DNA of 64,000 nucleotides from Pedobacter sp. PF22-3 (GTDB lineage: Bacteria; Bacteroidota; Bacteroidia; Sphingobacteriales; Sphingobacteriaceae), in contig NZ_JAPIVP010000022.1 in the NCBI RefSeq assembly GCF_026239555.1, positions 1 through 64,000 of the forward strand, in the 5' to 3' direction. The notes beneath the pieces were generated by a model that did not search any database, was not told the DNA's origin, and saw only the letters and a program-made list of their open reading frames with translations. The first letter of the stretch is position 1; each line of letters opens with the position of its first letter. A program made the position numbers and the translations under genes. Positions 8,514 through 17,127 of the stretch are shown in pieces.

Positions 8514-9460
8514 TATTTTTCTACAATGAAATCTATTTTAGATGGGCTTATGTTAACCAGCTTACAATAATCCGGAAATTCGGTTATCTTGACCGTAAAC
8601 TGATGATGCCCCAAATTTTGCCATTCATCAACATCAATGGTTGCGGTTATAAAGCTTTCATCAACCTGATCGTAATTACTTAAAGCAACTAAAAATGTAA
8701 CCTTAACCTTTTTTGGATAAAGTTTAATGCTGTTATAGCTCCGGTTATTCGTGATTTTTAAAGGCACCTCGATGGTTTTTTCCGTAAATTCGTCTACAGG
8801 GAGCTTAACTTCAACGGATGATGGGTAAATGCTTACATTTTTATGGATGCTGTGCTGTAAAGCTATCCTTGTGGTAATACTGCCCTGTATTTTATCCTGT
8901 TTGAGCGTATCGGTCGGCCAAAATGTTATTTTAGAAAGCTCTTCTAAAGGTCCGGCAACCTTTACATATTTAGGATTGAGGATAACATCGCTCGACATAC
9001 CATATTGTTTTGCAAAACCCAACTTATCAATCAATTTTACCGGAACTTTTTTTACTACGCGTTTGGTAAAATCGAAATAAAGGGTGTCGGGTTTAACAGA
9101 AATTACCTTTTGTGTACTTTCTAACTGCCTGTTAATATTAAAAAGCTGATCAGAGAAAACGATAAAATCTTTGGTATTGAGCTGGCTCAGGCTAACAGAA
9201 ACAGACGGTGGGCTGATTCTTAAACGGGCAAAAAGCAGCTGCCAGCCCGTGCCTTCTACCTGCAAATCTATCGTATCAGACTGTAAAGGATAAAAAGCTC
9301 TTTTGGTGGGACTATTTTTAAAAACCAATACCGTTTTGGCTACATAAACATACTTGTTATTTAATGCCATAAAAAGCCATGCAGCTATAGCCAGCAAAAG
9401 GCAGGCGAATAAGCTAAATACACGTCTTTTTTCAATCTTCGTTAACGTAATGAAGGGCAT
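8513..9460 (-). CDS. YbbR-like domain protein (CdaR-type)
   Basis: A 315-residue protein with one N-terminal membrane segment (residues about 14-31, FSLFACLLLAIAAWLFMAL) and a large extracytoplasmic part. The repeated patterns VKVAGPLEELSKI and PSVEVKLPVDEFTEK are typical of YbbR repeats. In Firmicutes the relative CdaR modulates the diadenylate cyclase CdaA; in Bacteroidota the protein is usually coded with coaE, as here, and its role is not established. No cyclase gene is adjacent. Confidence 0.75.
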   Translation of the reverse strand: MPFITLTKIEKRRVFSLFACLLLAIAAWLFMALNNKYVYVAKTVLVFKNSPTKRAFYPLQSDTIDLQVEGTGWQLLFARLRISPPSVSVSLSQLNTKDFIVFSDQLFNINRQLESTQKVISVKPDTLYFDFTKRVVKKVPVKLIDKLGFAKQYGMSSDVILNPKYVKVAGPLEELSKITFWPTDTLKQDKIQGSITTRIALQHSIHKNVSIYPSSVEVKLPVDEFTEKTIEVPLKITNNRSYNSIKLYPKKVKVTFLVALSNYDQVDESFITATIDVDEWQNLGHHQFTVKITEFPDYCKLVNISPSKIDFIVEK

Positions 9461-9585
9461 AGCAAAATATAAGGTATATATATATGTGCAAAGATTCTCA
9501 TACGCTGCACTAATAATGCCAAATGTAGCAAAACTAACCTGCTGCTCAAAAACTAATGTATTTAATGATAAATTAATAAGGGGGC

Positions 9586-9619
9586 TTTGGTAAGATCTTA
9601 TACAGATAACTATATTCGC
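9586..9619 (+). promoter_or_regulatory. Bacteroidota-type promoter for the MORN/TonB gene
   Basis: A TTTGG -33 box (9586-9590) and a TATATTCGC -7 box (9611-9619) lie 21 bases apart, 19 bases upstream of the ATG. The -7 box differs from TAnnTTTG at one position. Confidence 0.6.
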
Positions 9620-9637
9620 AGGAGATAATCAAACAAC

Positions 9638-10579
9638 ATGAAAAAGTATATTTTAACATTTATTATCACTTCATTATTTTTTGATGCCTATGCACAAAAG
9701 GCTACAATGGTTACTTACTTTAAAAAAGGTATGGTAACCTTAAACAAAGACGATTACGATTATCGGAGGGTAATAGAGGAAACAGATACACCGGCACTTT
9801 ACAGGTTATCGGAATTTTATCCGGACAATACCGAAAAAACCTCGGCAACGGTTTCGAAATTAGAACCTAAAATTATTTACGAAGGACTTTTTAAGGGCTA
9901 CAATAAGAAGGGAATACTTACTTCGAAGGTTAATTTCAAAAATGGTATGCTGGTTGGAGAATGCTCTTATTACTACGACGATGGAAAACTTGAGAATGTT
10001 TTTCAGTATAATGAAGAGGATAACAATCCTGATAAACAGCGAAAATGGATAACCGGAATAGATTCCTTAGGCAATCAGTTTATTAAAGATGGCAATGGAC
10101 GATATAAAAAAACGGATAAAGGCGGGTTCACAGAGGAAGGAAGTTACCTTAATGGCTATAAAGACGGAATCTGGAAAGGCACGAGCAAAACAGCCAGTTA
10201 TGAGGAAATTTACGAGAAAGGCATTTTTAAGTCAGGTTTAACTACACTTGCTGACGGAAAGCAGGTGAAGTATGACAACATAGGGCATCAACCTGAATTT
10301 AAGGGAGGAATTGCTGAATTCTATAAATATTTGGGTCGGAATTACAAGTTCCCTTCCGAAGCGCAAAGAAATCGCGTAAATGGCAGATTATATATCTCTT
10401 TCGTAGTGGAAAAAGATGGTAGCTTAACCGATTATGAATTTAAAAATAACCTGGGTTATGGCACTCAGGAAGAAGCTGTAAGGGTTTTAAATGAATGTCC
10501 AAAATGGATTCCCGGAGTACAGCACGGTATTCCGGTAAGGGTAAAATATAATATCAATATTAATTTGGCGCAGCGCTAA
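9638..10579 (+). CDS. MORN-repeat protein with TonB C-terminal domain
   Basis: A 313-residue exported protein. A signal peptide (MKKYILTFIITSLFFDAYAQ) is followed by MORN-like blocks (YEGLFKGYNKKGILTSKVNF, GECSYYYDDGKLE, EGSYLNGYKDGIWKG) and a C-terminal TonB-type domain (about 225-313) with GRLYISFVVEKDGSL and ending in VRVKYNININL. It lacks the N-terminal membrane anchor and Pro-rich spacer of classical TonB, so it is probably a periplasmic or surface protein of the toxin-antitoxin-like MORN/TonB_C group rather than an energy transducer. It interrupts the yajC-ybbR gene order in the opposite orientation with its own promoter and terminator. Confidence 0.75.
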   Translation: MKKYILTFIITSLFFDAYAQKATMVTYFKKGMVTLNKDDYDYRRVIEETDTPALYRLSEFYPDNTEKTSATVSKLEPKIIYEGLFKGYNKKGILTSKVNFKNGMLVGECSYYYDDGKLENVFQYNEEDNNPDKQRKWITGIDSLGNQFIKDGNGRYKKTDKGGFTEEGSYLNGYKDGIWKGTSKTASYEEIYEKGIFKSGLTTLADGKQVKYDNIGHQPEFKGGIAEFYKYLGRNYKFPSEAQRNRVNGRLYISFVVEKDGSLTDYEFKNNLGYGTQEEAVRVLNECPKWIPGVQHGIPVRVKYNININLAQR

Positions 10580-10614
10580 ACAAAAAAGCCATCTCTAGGA
10601 TGGCTTTTTTGTTT
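10578..10614. terminator. Bidirectional terminator between convergent genes
   Basis: AAGCCATC and GGATGGCTT form a stem around TCTA, with A-rich sequence on the left and six T residues on the right. It can serve both the MORN/TonB gene (+) and yajC (-), whose stops lie on each side. Confidence 0.85.
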
Positions 10615-10631
10615 AATTTTCTTTTAAAATA

Positions 10632-10952
10632 TTAAGCTTTAGGCGCTACTACAGCTTTGGTTGCATCTAAAGAAACCGCCGATTTATCGAAACGGATTTT
10701 CACACCACCTTCAACTTCAATTAAAAAAGTGGTTTCATTCATATCTGCAATACGGCCGTGAATACCAGCAGTTGTTACGATTTTATCTCCTTTTTTTAAT
10801 TCTTCAACCAATTTTTTGTGGTCTTTAGCTTTTTTAACTTGCGGACGGATCATGAAAAAGTAGAAAACTACCATGATCAGAACCATTGGTACAATTGTAG
10901 TTAGCATGTTACTACCACCTGCTGCTGCCTGTAATATTACTGTTGATGTCAT
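10632..10952 (-). CDS. yajC: Preprotein translocase subunit YajC
   Basis: A 106-residue single-pass inner-membrane protein associated with SecDF and SecYEG. The family signature is clear: one membrane segment (about residues 16-36) ending in FYFFMIRPQ, then KKLVEELKKGDKIVTTAGIHGRI and a C-terminal strand-rich part. It is downstream of the DUF1573 gene on the same strand, as in many Bacteroidota. Confidence 0.93.
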   Translation of the reverse strand: MTSTVILQAAAGGSNMLTTIVPMVLIMVVFYFFMIRPQVKKAKDHKKLVEELKKGDKIVTTAGIHGRIADMNETTFLIEVEGGVKIRFDKSAVSLDATKAVVAPKA

Positions 10953-11016
10953 TTCTTATTATTTGTTTTTTATGAATTTTGATCATTATGGATGATGCCA
11001 TAACAATCGAAGCAAT

Positions 11017-11475
11017 TTATTTTTTTTCCAGCACCTCTCCAACCAAATGAACAGTGCTTACCGTTGGATTGGCATTTGATGTTACCGTTATCACTTTATC
11101 TTGCATGCCCATTTTGCCTTCGCTGTTGAAAACTACGCTGATTACACCTTCTTTACCTGGCAAAACAGGTTCGCCTGGTACTTGCGGAATAGTGCAGCCA
11201 CAAGTTGCCGTTGCATTGGAAACGATGAGCGGACTCTTACCTTTATTTTTAAATTTGAAATCGTGCTTAACTTTTTCGCCCTGCGTTAATTTACCGAAAT
11301 CGAAAATATCGCGTTCGAAAACGATAACAGGTGCGTTTGCAGGAGCAACTTTCGCTGTTTTTGATGTATCATTACCAACCGAAACAGCTGAAGCAGTTTC
11401 GCTGGTTTGATTATTTGCATTACGACATGCTACAAATGATAGTGCAGCAAAAGCCAGAATAAAGGTTCTTTTCAT
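11017..11475 (-). CDS. DUF1573 lipoprotein
   Basis: A 152-residue protein with a lipoprotein signal (ALSFVAC, Cys17) followed by a Thr/Ser/Ala-rich linker and one DUF1573 domain. Domain marks are FDFGKLTQGEKVKHDFKFKN, the paired cysteines in ATCGCTIP and a final strand VSTVHLVGEV. DUF1573 has an Ig/ASPM-like beta-sandwich fold; function is unknown. It starts two bases after the nusB stop, so the two are cotranscribed. Confidence 0.85.
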   Translation of the reverse strand: MKRTFILAFAALSFVACRNANNQTSETASAVSVGNDTSKTAKVAPANAPVIVFERDIFDFGKLTQGEKVKHDFKFKNKGKSPLIVSNATATCGCTIPQVPGEPVLPGKEGVISVVFNSEGKMGMQDKVITVTSNANPTVSTVHLVGEVLEKK

Positions 11476-11477
11476 TT

Positions 11478-12428
11478 TTAATCTTCGATTAATCCGCGAC
11501 CGATCTTTTTAATGGTATTATTTTTCTTAAGATCGCCTAAAATTTTGTCCAAAATACCGTTAATAAATGAATTACTTTTCGGTGTACTGTAATCTTTTGA
11601 TAACTCCAAATACTCGTTAATGGTTACTTTAACCGGAATAGATGGAAAGTTTAACAGCTCGCAAATGGCCATTTTCATTAAAATGGTATCCATTAATGCA
11701 ATACGTTCCGATTCCCAGTTTTTAGTCCGATCAGCAATCATTTCCTGATATTTTGCATCGTTCTGCAAAGTATGAACAAATAAATCCTGAACGAATTTGC
11801 TGTCTTCAACCCAATCAGCGCTAATTTCAGTCAGTTTATTTTTGAAGGGATCTTCGAATGTAAAGTTTTTTAAGGTTTTGGCAACCATACCTTTCATCAC
11901 TTCGTGATCTACTTGCCAATTGATGAATTTCTCCTCAAAAACCTGAATAATAGCCTGGTTTTTTAAGATAATTTTACGGAAAATGTATTTAATGATATCT
12001 TTTGATGATTCTAAGCTTTCGTTCGGATCGGCCAGATAATCGGCATATTCTTTTGATGCTTTTAAAGAATTGTAAACAGTTTTACGGATTTCCGGATCGA
12101 AACCCCAGTCTACCTTATATTTTTTAATTGCAGAAACATATTCGGGATTTTGCTGCAATAAAACGCTAAACTTATTGTGTAGCAATTTCATGTTGGGATT
12201 AATATCCTCTGCTGTTTTAATAAACTTATTTGCGCGCTCTGCGGCGTCGTTGGCCGTAAATTCGGTAACTTCTACCATTAAAGATAACATCCAGATGTAC
12301 ATTTCGTACACGCTATCGATGCTCTGCATTAAGGTTTTCAAATCACCTTTAATGTCTTTTTTGTCTGCCATGTGCCAAGCAAAAATATTTTGCAAAGCTT
12401 TGATTCTTAAGTGCCTTCTGTTTAACAT
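11478..12428 (-). CDS. nusB: Transcription antitermination factor NusB, long form
   Basis: The C-terminal third has the NusB pattern (ALMDTILMKMAICELL, IPVKVTINEYLELSK, SFINGILDKIL), the part that binds boxA RNA with NusE in rRNA antitermination. At 316 residues it is more than twice the length of the E. coli protein; the extra N-terminal all-helical region is common in Bacteroidota. The N-terminus MLNRRHLRIKALQNIFAWH is the usual NusB start. It leads the DUF1573-yajC group. Confidence 0.88.
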   Translation of the reverse strand: MLNRRHLRIKALQNIFAWHMADKKDIKGDLKTLMQSIDSVYEMYIWMLSLMVEVTEFTANDAAERANKFIKTAEDINPNMKLLHNKFSVLLQQNPEYVSAIKKYKVDWGFDPEIRKTVYNSLKASKEYADYLADPNESLESSKDIIKYIFRKIILKNQAIIQVFEEKFINWQVDHEVMKGMVAKTLKNFTFEDPFKNKLTEISADWVEDSKFVQDLFVHTLQNDAKYQEMIADRTKNWESERIALMDTILMKMAICELLNFPSIPVKVTINEYLELSKDYSTPKSNSFINGILDKILGDLKKNNTIKKIGRGLIED

Positions 12429-12478
12429 GAATGTAAGAACGAGTGTGGTTATTTAAAACCTGTTTTAATAATTATGAT

Positions 12479-13567
12479 TTAATATGACGATTTAATTTTT
12501 TTAATATCTGCAATCCGTTTCTCGGCAATCCGGTTGGCAGCAATGTTTGTTGATATTTTTTCGGTTTTACTCAATTTAATTACACTGCGTGTAGCATCGT
12601 AAATATTCTCGGTAAGCTGTACAGTACGTTTTTTACCAAAACCGGTTAACTCCGAATAGCAGGAAATTAATCCACCTGCATTGATCAGATAATCAGGCGC
12701 AAATAAAATCCCTTTCTTTAAGAGTAATTCGCTGTCTAAAACCTCATCTTTTAACTGGTTATTTGCGGAACCTGCAATAATTGCAAATTTCATTTTTTCG
12801 ATGGTCCTGTTATTAACGGTAGCACCCATTGCGCATGGGGCATAAACATCAGCATCAGTGGTAAATATTTTATCGGCCTCGATTGGTTTTGCTTTATATT
12901 TCCGCGCAACATAAGTTAACTGTTCCTGGTTAATATCGCTGATCAATACTTCGGCATTTTCTTTTCTCAACAGTGCAACGAGGTGTTCACCAACATTTCC
13001 AATACCTTGTACTACAATGGTTCTACCGGCAAGCATATCTGTACCAAAAACCTCTTTAACACTGGCTTTAATACCTAAATAAACGCCTTGCGCAGTAAAA
13101 GGTGCCGGATTGCCCGCACCACCGATTGACTCAGGAACGCCGGTAACATAGTTGGTTTCCATACGGATATATTCCATATCGCGTGTATTGGTACCCATTT
13201 CCTCTGCGGTAATAAATTCGCCATTTAGGTTTTTGATAAACCTACCATAGCTCCGCATTAAAGTTTCTGTTTTGTCTTTTCTGGAATCGCCGATAATAAC
13301 ACCTTTTCCACCGCCCAGGTTCAACCCTGTTATGGCAGCTTTATAGGTCATTCCGCGGGATAAACGCAATGCATCTTCTAATGCTTCGCCTTCGGTACTA
13401 TAACTCCACATACGCGTTCCACCCAAAGCAGGCCCCAATGTGGTATCGTGTATAGCAATAATTGCTTTTAAACCTGTATCTGGATCATTACAGAAAACCA
13501 ATTTTTTATGCCCATAGACACTTAATTGATCTAAAATTGATGAATCTGACGGAGAATTTGCTGGCAT
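12479..13567 (-). CDS. Glu/Leu/Phe/Val dehydrogenase (leucine dehydrogenase type)
   Basis: A 362-residue NAD-dependent amino-acid dehydrogenase that deaminates branched-chain amino acids to 2-oxo acids. The substrate domain has ALGGTRMW, the catalytic lysine region SRGMTYKAAITGLNLGGGKG, and FITAEEMGTNTRDM; the NAD domain has VVQGIGNVGEHL and later GSANNQL. The length and GGGKG context fit leucine/valine dehydrogenases better than hexameric glutamate dehydrogenase. It lies 50 bases upstream of nusB on the same strand and may be cotranscribed. Confidence 0.87.
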   Translation of the reverse strand: MPANSPSDSSILDQLSVYGHKKLVFCNDPDTGLKAIIAIHDTTLGPALGGTRMWSYSTEGEALEDALRLSRGMTYKAAITGLNLGGGKGVIIGDSRKDKTETLMRSYGRFIKNLNGEFITAEEMGTNTRDMEYIRMETNYVTGVPESIGGAGNPAPFTAQGVYLGIKASVKEVFGTDMLAGRTIVVQGIGNVGEHLVALLRKENAEVLISDINQEQLTYVARKYKAKPIEADKIFTTDADVYAPCAMGATVNNRTIEKMKFAIIAGSANNQLKDEVLDSELLLKKGILFAPDYLINAGGLISCYSELTGFGKKRTVQLTENIYDATRSVIKLSKTEKISTNIAANRIAEKRIADIKKIKSSY

Positions 13568-13979
13568 ATTAACGTTCGGCTAACCTGCTGCAAAATTAAA
13601 ATAAAAAACCATTATTACATGTATTTAACCAAACTATAACAAAATTAATTTGGACAGGATTAAATAAACAAAGTTATTAATTTAAAAAAAGCATCATTTA
13701 TGGAAATATTTTGGTTCGTGGAGAGACGAACCAGGGCTTTGGAGAGAACTTGTATGGTTAAACCATAACAACGAATAGTTAGCTATATTTTTAGAAAAGC
13801 AGATTTCGGTTCTTTTAGGTTATGAAAGCCCTGCTATCACTCCAAGTCCTCATTCATTTTTTATTCCAGGCTTTCCGTTCTATCAGGTTTATTTAATAAA
13901 ACTCAGTTGCTTTTGGCTACTTACCAAGCTCTCGATGACTTATTGCGACAAATACTGCGTTAGGGATTGTAAGGGTTCA

Positions 13980-14000
13980 GTACCGATCCTTCATCGGTAC
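13980..14000. repeat. CCTTC-loop hairpin element, copy 1
   Basis: GTACCGAT-CCTTC-ATCGGTAC, preceded 25 bases upstream by GATTGTAAGGG. A second copy at 18560-18578 keeps the loop and the GAT/ATC stem top but has a different, still paired, stem base. Confidence 0.6.
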
Positions 14001-14186
14001 CGGAGCGAAGCGGAGCCCTGCAAAGCCCGCCCCTTGCGCAGCCTGGGTAACGCCCAAACAGTAAAACTCTTAATCTGCCATACAACGTCATAGTCTCCCA
14101 AACCTGTAAGGCTTGAAGAAGTGTCATTAATTTTTAAAGCTTAGCCCCGATTAGATAAATATACATGATGAAATAACAAAATTAGC

Positions 14187-14195
14187 TAAGTTTGT
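14187..14195 (+). promoter_or_regulatory. -7 element (TAAGTTTGT) for the ABC transporter gene
   Basis: A TAnnTTTG match ends six bases before the ATG at 14201. Transcription would begin at or next to the start codon, so the mRNA may be leaderless. No clear -33 box is seen. Confidence 0.4.
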
Positions 14196-14200
14196 ACAAC

Positions 14201-15991
14201 ATGAAACATCTGAGCCGATTAAACAAATACTTTCTCAAGTATAAATGGTGGATTATACCCGGAAGTATTTTCGTGGTGATTTCTAATATTTTTGGCGTAG
14301 TGCCTGCCCAGGTGATTGGCTATGCAGTAGACCTGATTAGCGAAAACATTCAGCTTTTTAACCTGTTTGATGGTTTCGATCGGCAACCTATCATTTACGA
14401 TATATTTAGCAACAACCTTTTGTTTTTTGGTTTGCTGGTTATTGCACTTTATTTATTGCGAGGGTTATTCCTGTTCTTTATGCGTCAAACTATCATATTA
14501 ATGTCGCGGCATATAGAGTTCGACATGAAGAACGATATTTACCAACATTACCAGGAGCTGAGCTTAGGTTTTTACCGCCGGAATAATACTGGCGACTTAT
14601 TGAACCGGGCAACCGAAGATGTGACCCGGGTAAGGATGTACGTTGGTCCGGCGATTATGTACACGATTAACACTTTTGTTTTATCACTGCTCGTTATCTG
14701 GTCGATGTTTGATGTGAATTCCAGGCTGGCCATCTATTGCCTGTTGCCCCTTCCCTTCCTCGTAATCATTATTTATTATGTAAACACGCTGATCTTTAAA
14801 AAAAGCGGAAAGATACAGGAGCGTTTATCAGATCTTTCCAGTTTTGTACAGGAACGTTTTTCAGGGATCAGGATTATTAAATCATATGTCCGTGAAGATT
14901 ATACCCGGAACATGTTTGAAATCCAGAGCAATGACTATAAAAGGGACTCGATGGGTTTAGTTAAAGTATCGGCTTTGTTTTACCCTACCATGCTGCTATT
15001 AATTGGATTAAGTACTATTTTAACCATATATATCGGCGGTATACAGGTGATGAATGGCAGTATTACGGCGGGAAATATTGCCGAATTTATTATTTACATT
15101 AACCAGTTAACCTTTCCCGTAACCATGCTAGGCTGGGTTACTTCTTTAATTCAGCGGGCAGCTGCATCACAAAAAAGGATAAATGAGTTTTTAGATATCC
15201 CATCCGACATTCAATCGAAAGAGACTGCAGAAATTGAGCTAAAGGGTAATATCAAATTCGATAACGTGAGTTTTATCTATCCTGATACGGGCATTGAGGC
15301 TCTGAAAGATGTGAGTTTTGAAATCAATAGCGGTGAATTTGTAGCCATTATCGGCAAAACAGGATCAGGAAAATCGACATTGGCAAATCTGATTATGCGG
15401 ATGTATGATGTAGAAAATGGCGTTATAGACATTGATGGAAAGAATATCAAGACACTAAGCCTTAAAGATTACCGCAGCCAGATTGGCTTTGTACCGCAAG
15501 AGGTTTTCCTCTTTTCTGATACGATAAAAAACAATATAGCCTTTGGTTTAGACGAGGTTACGGATGAAGAAGTGCATGATGCCGCTAAAAACGCTTCGGT
15601 TTATACCAACATTATCGATTTCGAAGAAAAGTTTGAGACTATGCTGGGTGAGCGCGGAATAACCCTGTCTGGTGGGCAAAAACAACGGGTTTCTATTGCA
15701 AGAGCATTGATTAAATCGCCTAAGATTTTAATCTTCGATGATTGCCTTTCTGCTGTTGATACAAGAACAGAAGAAGAAATACTACAAAACCTTGGTAAAA
15801 TCATGGCCGGTAAAACAAGTATTTTAATTGCCCACCGGATTTCGACCATTAAAAATGCGGATAAAATTCTGGTACTGGATAATGGCAAAATCATTGAACA
15901 AGGCACACACAATGAATTACTTAGGTTAAACGGGAGTTATACGGAGCTTTATAATAACCAACTTTTAGAGGAGGAAACGCGCACTATTTAA
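14201..15991 (+). CDS. ABC exporter half-transporter (membrane plus ATPase domains)
   Basis: A 596-residue type IV ABC exporter half. Six membrane helices fill about residues 15-320 and a nucleotide-binding domain follows, with Walker A IGKTGSGKST (about 383-392), signature LSGGQKQRVS (about 488-497) and Walker B ILIFDD (about 509-514). The residue after the Walker B Asp is Asp, not the catalytic Glu, as in the degenerate subunit of heterodimeric exporters such as YheI/MdlA types (ILILDD). A partner gene is not nearby. The ATG at 14201 is preferred to the in-frame TTG at 14192, which lies inside the -7 box. Substrate unknown. Confidence 0.85.
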   Translation: MKHLSRLNKYFLKYKWWIIPGSIFVVISNIFGVVPAQVIGYAVDLISENIQLFNLFDGFDRQPIIYDIFSNNLLFFGLLVIALYLLRGLFLFFMRQTIILMSRHIEFDMKNDIYQHYQELSLGFYRRNNTGDLLNRATEDVTRVRMYVGPAIMYTINTFVLSLLVIWSMFDVNSRLAIYCLLPLPFLVIIIYYVNTLIFKKSGKIQERLSDLSSFVQERFSGIRIIKSYVREDYTRNMFEIQSNDYKRDSMGLVKVSALFYPTMLLLIGLSTILTIYIGGIQVMNGSITAGNIAEFIIYINQLTFPVTMLGWVTSLIQRAAASQKRINEFLDIPSDIQSKETAEIELKGNIKFDNVSFIYPDTGIEALKDVSFEINSGEFVAIIGKTGSGKSTLANLIMRMYDVENGVIDIDGKNIKTLSLKDYRSQIGFVPQEVFLFSDTIKNNIAFGLDEVTDEEVHDAAKNASVYTNIIDFEEKFETMLGERGITLSGGQKQRVSIARALIKSPKILIFDDCLSAVDTRTEEEILQNLGKIMAGKTSILIAHRISTIKNADKILVLDNGKIIEQGTHNELLRLNGSYTELYNNQLLEEETRTI

Positions 15992-16009
15992 ATTGTATTA
16001 AAATTGTAT

Positions 16010-16040
16010 TTTGAACTTTAAATATTTGCTTTATATTTAC
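16010..16040 (+). promoter_or_regulatory. Promoter for the PUR-like protein gene
   Basis: A TTTG -33 box (16010-16013) and TATATTTAC -7 box (16032-16040) are 18 bases apart, 30 bases before the ATG at 16071. This supports 16071 as start over a longer frame that would begin inside the promoter. Confidence 0.6.
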
Positions 16041-16070
16041 CGAAACCAAAAACCAACATCAATACCAACC

Positions 16071-16394
16071 ATGGGAGAATTCGACAACAAGGAAAGAGAA
16101 GAAGTTTTTTCAAAGAAAGTAAGAGCAGGGAAGAGAACTTATTTCTTCGACGTGAAGGCTACAAGATCGGGTGATTACTATTTAACAGTTACCGAGAGCA
16201 AGAAAAGATTAGAAGACGGTGTGTTTGTAAAACATAAAATCTTTTTATACAAAGAAGATTTCGAAAAATTTGCAGAAGGACTAAATGAAACTGTAGATTA
16301 CATCAAAACTCACCAGGATGTGGTTGAAAAACGTTATGAATATTCTGAAAATGGAGAACATAGCAGTAAAGCAAGCGACGATTTTACTTTTTAA
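16071..16394 (+). CDS. PUR-family nucleic-acid-binding protein (DUF3276)
   Basis: A 107-residue protein starting MGEFDNKEREEVFSKKVRAG. The pattern AGKRTYFFDVKATRSGDYYLTVTESKK followed by HKIFLYKEDFEKFAEGL is the PUR-alpha-like repeat known in Bacteroidota and spirochetes (Borrelia Pur-alpha homolog), where it binds single-stranded DNA or RNA. The C-terminal tail is acidic and Ser-rich. It has its own promoter and terminator. The biological role in Bacteroidota is not established. Confidence 0.87.
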   Translation: MGEFDNKEREEVFSKKVRAGKRTYFFDVKATRSGDYYLTVTESKKRLEDGVFVKHKIFLYKEDFEKFAEGLNETVDYIKTHQDVVEKRYEYSENGEHSSKASDDFTF

Positions 16395-16414
16395 GTAATT
16401 ATAATTTCAATAGT

Positions 16415-16450
16415 AAGCCTCCCGATTGTTAAAATCAGGAGGCTTTTTTA
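16415..16450 (+). terminator. Terminator after the PUR-like gene
   Basis: AAGCCTCC pairs with GGAGGCTT and is followed by a T run on the plus strand, 20 bases after the stop. The minus strand lacks a T run, so the convergent DUF5362 gene is not clearly served. Confidence 0.85.
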
Positions 16451-16461
16451 TGGGTTATTTT

Positions 16462-16926
16462 TTATTTTATACCTATAGCGCTCACGGCTACTGCAATAAT
16501 TAATAGAAAATAACTTACCAATAATATAATGGTTAGTATTCCCCAAAATTTAAACAGTGATTTTACATTCGCAATGGCATCATTTAAATTTTCCTGATCG
16601 CCAAACAGCACTCCTTGCTTACCCTTAGCCGAAAAACGCAACAATAATAAACTTGGGTAAAAAAACAATAAGGCCATTAGCAGGTAAAATATGGTAATAC
16701 CTGTTGCGCCAATACCGGCCAGCGGCCCTAATTGATTAAGCATTGCAGGATTTGCTGATATTGCAGCCCCTATTCCAAATGAACTTAAGGTTAAAAATGC
16801 AGAGACAACAAAACCAACAACCGATAGAAATCTTGCCCATTTACTCATATCGTAAAAATAGCTGCGCATTTCTTCGGTAACAACCAACTTTACTTCCTGG
16901 GGCACTTCTTTTTCAAAATCTTCCAT
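16462..16926 (-). CDS. DUF5362-type membrane protein
   Basis: A 154-residue protein with a cytoplasmic start and three or four membrane segments (about 34-55, 75-97, 124-150). The segment EEMRSYFYDMSKWARFLSVVGF matches DUF5362 as I know it from Bacteroidota. Function is unknown. It is convergent with the PUR-like gene and otherwise alone. Confidence 0.7.
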   Translation of the reverse strand: MEDFEKEVPQEVKLVVTEEMRSYFYDMSKWARFLSVVGFVVSAFLTLSSFGIGAAISANPAMLNQLGPLAGIGATGITIFYLLMALLFFYPSLLLLRFSAKGKQGVLFGDQENLNDAIANVKSLFKFWGILTIILLVSYFLLIIAVAVSAIGIK

Positions 16927-17086
16927 TTAATCTCTATGTATTTTGGGCTAAACTTAGATAAAATATAGATTTGATACAAGACCAAGGGTTTAAATAAAGG
17001 TTTTAAAAGCTTATCTTTGCGCGGTTTTAGCAGAGATGTAATACGGAAAATGTAAGATGGATGGTGTGATGGATAAAGCGATTACC

Positions 17087-17120
17087 GACTAAAGACTGTT
17101 GACTAAAGACTTAAAGACTA
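17087..17120. repeat. GACTAAAGACT direct repeats before ychF
   Basis: Two exact copies of the 11-mer GACTAAAGACT (17087-17097 and 17101-17111) and a partial third end seven bases before the ychF ATG. It resembles low-complexity intergenic filler rather than an operator. Confidence 0.6.
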
Positions 17121-17127
17121 ATAAATA

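Larger units (their letters stand above)
13568..14200. other. Gene-free interval with structured repeat-like DNA
   Basis: No credible gene. It holds three hairpins: GGTTCGT/ACGAACC (13713-13732), the near-palindrome TATGGTTAAACCATA (13753-13767), and an 8-bp stem with loop CCTTC (13980-14000) embedded in a GC-richer stretch (about 13955-14060). The phrase TGGAGAGA occurs twice (about 13719 and 13740). The GC-rich part looks like a dispersed chromosomal element. Confidence 0.6.
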
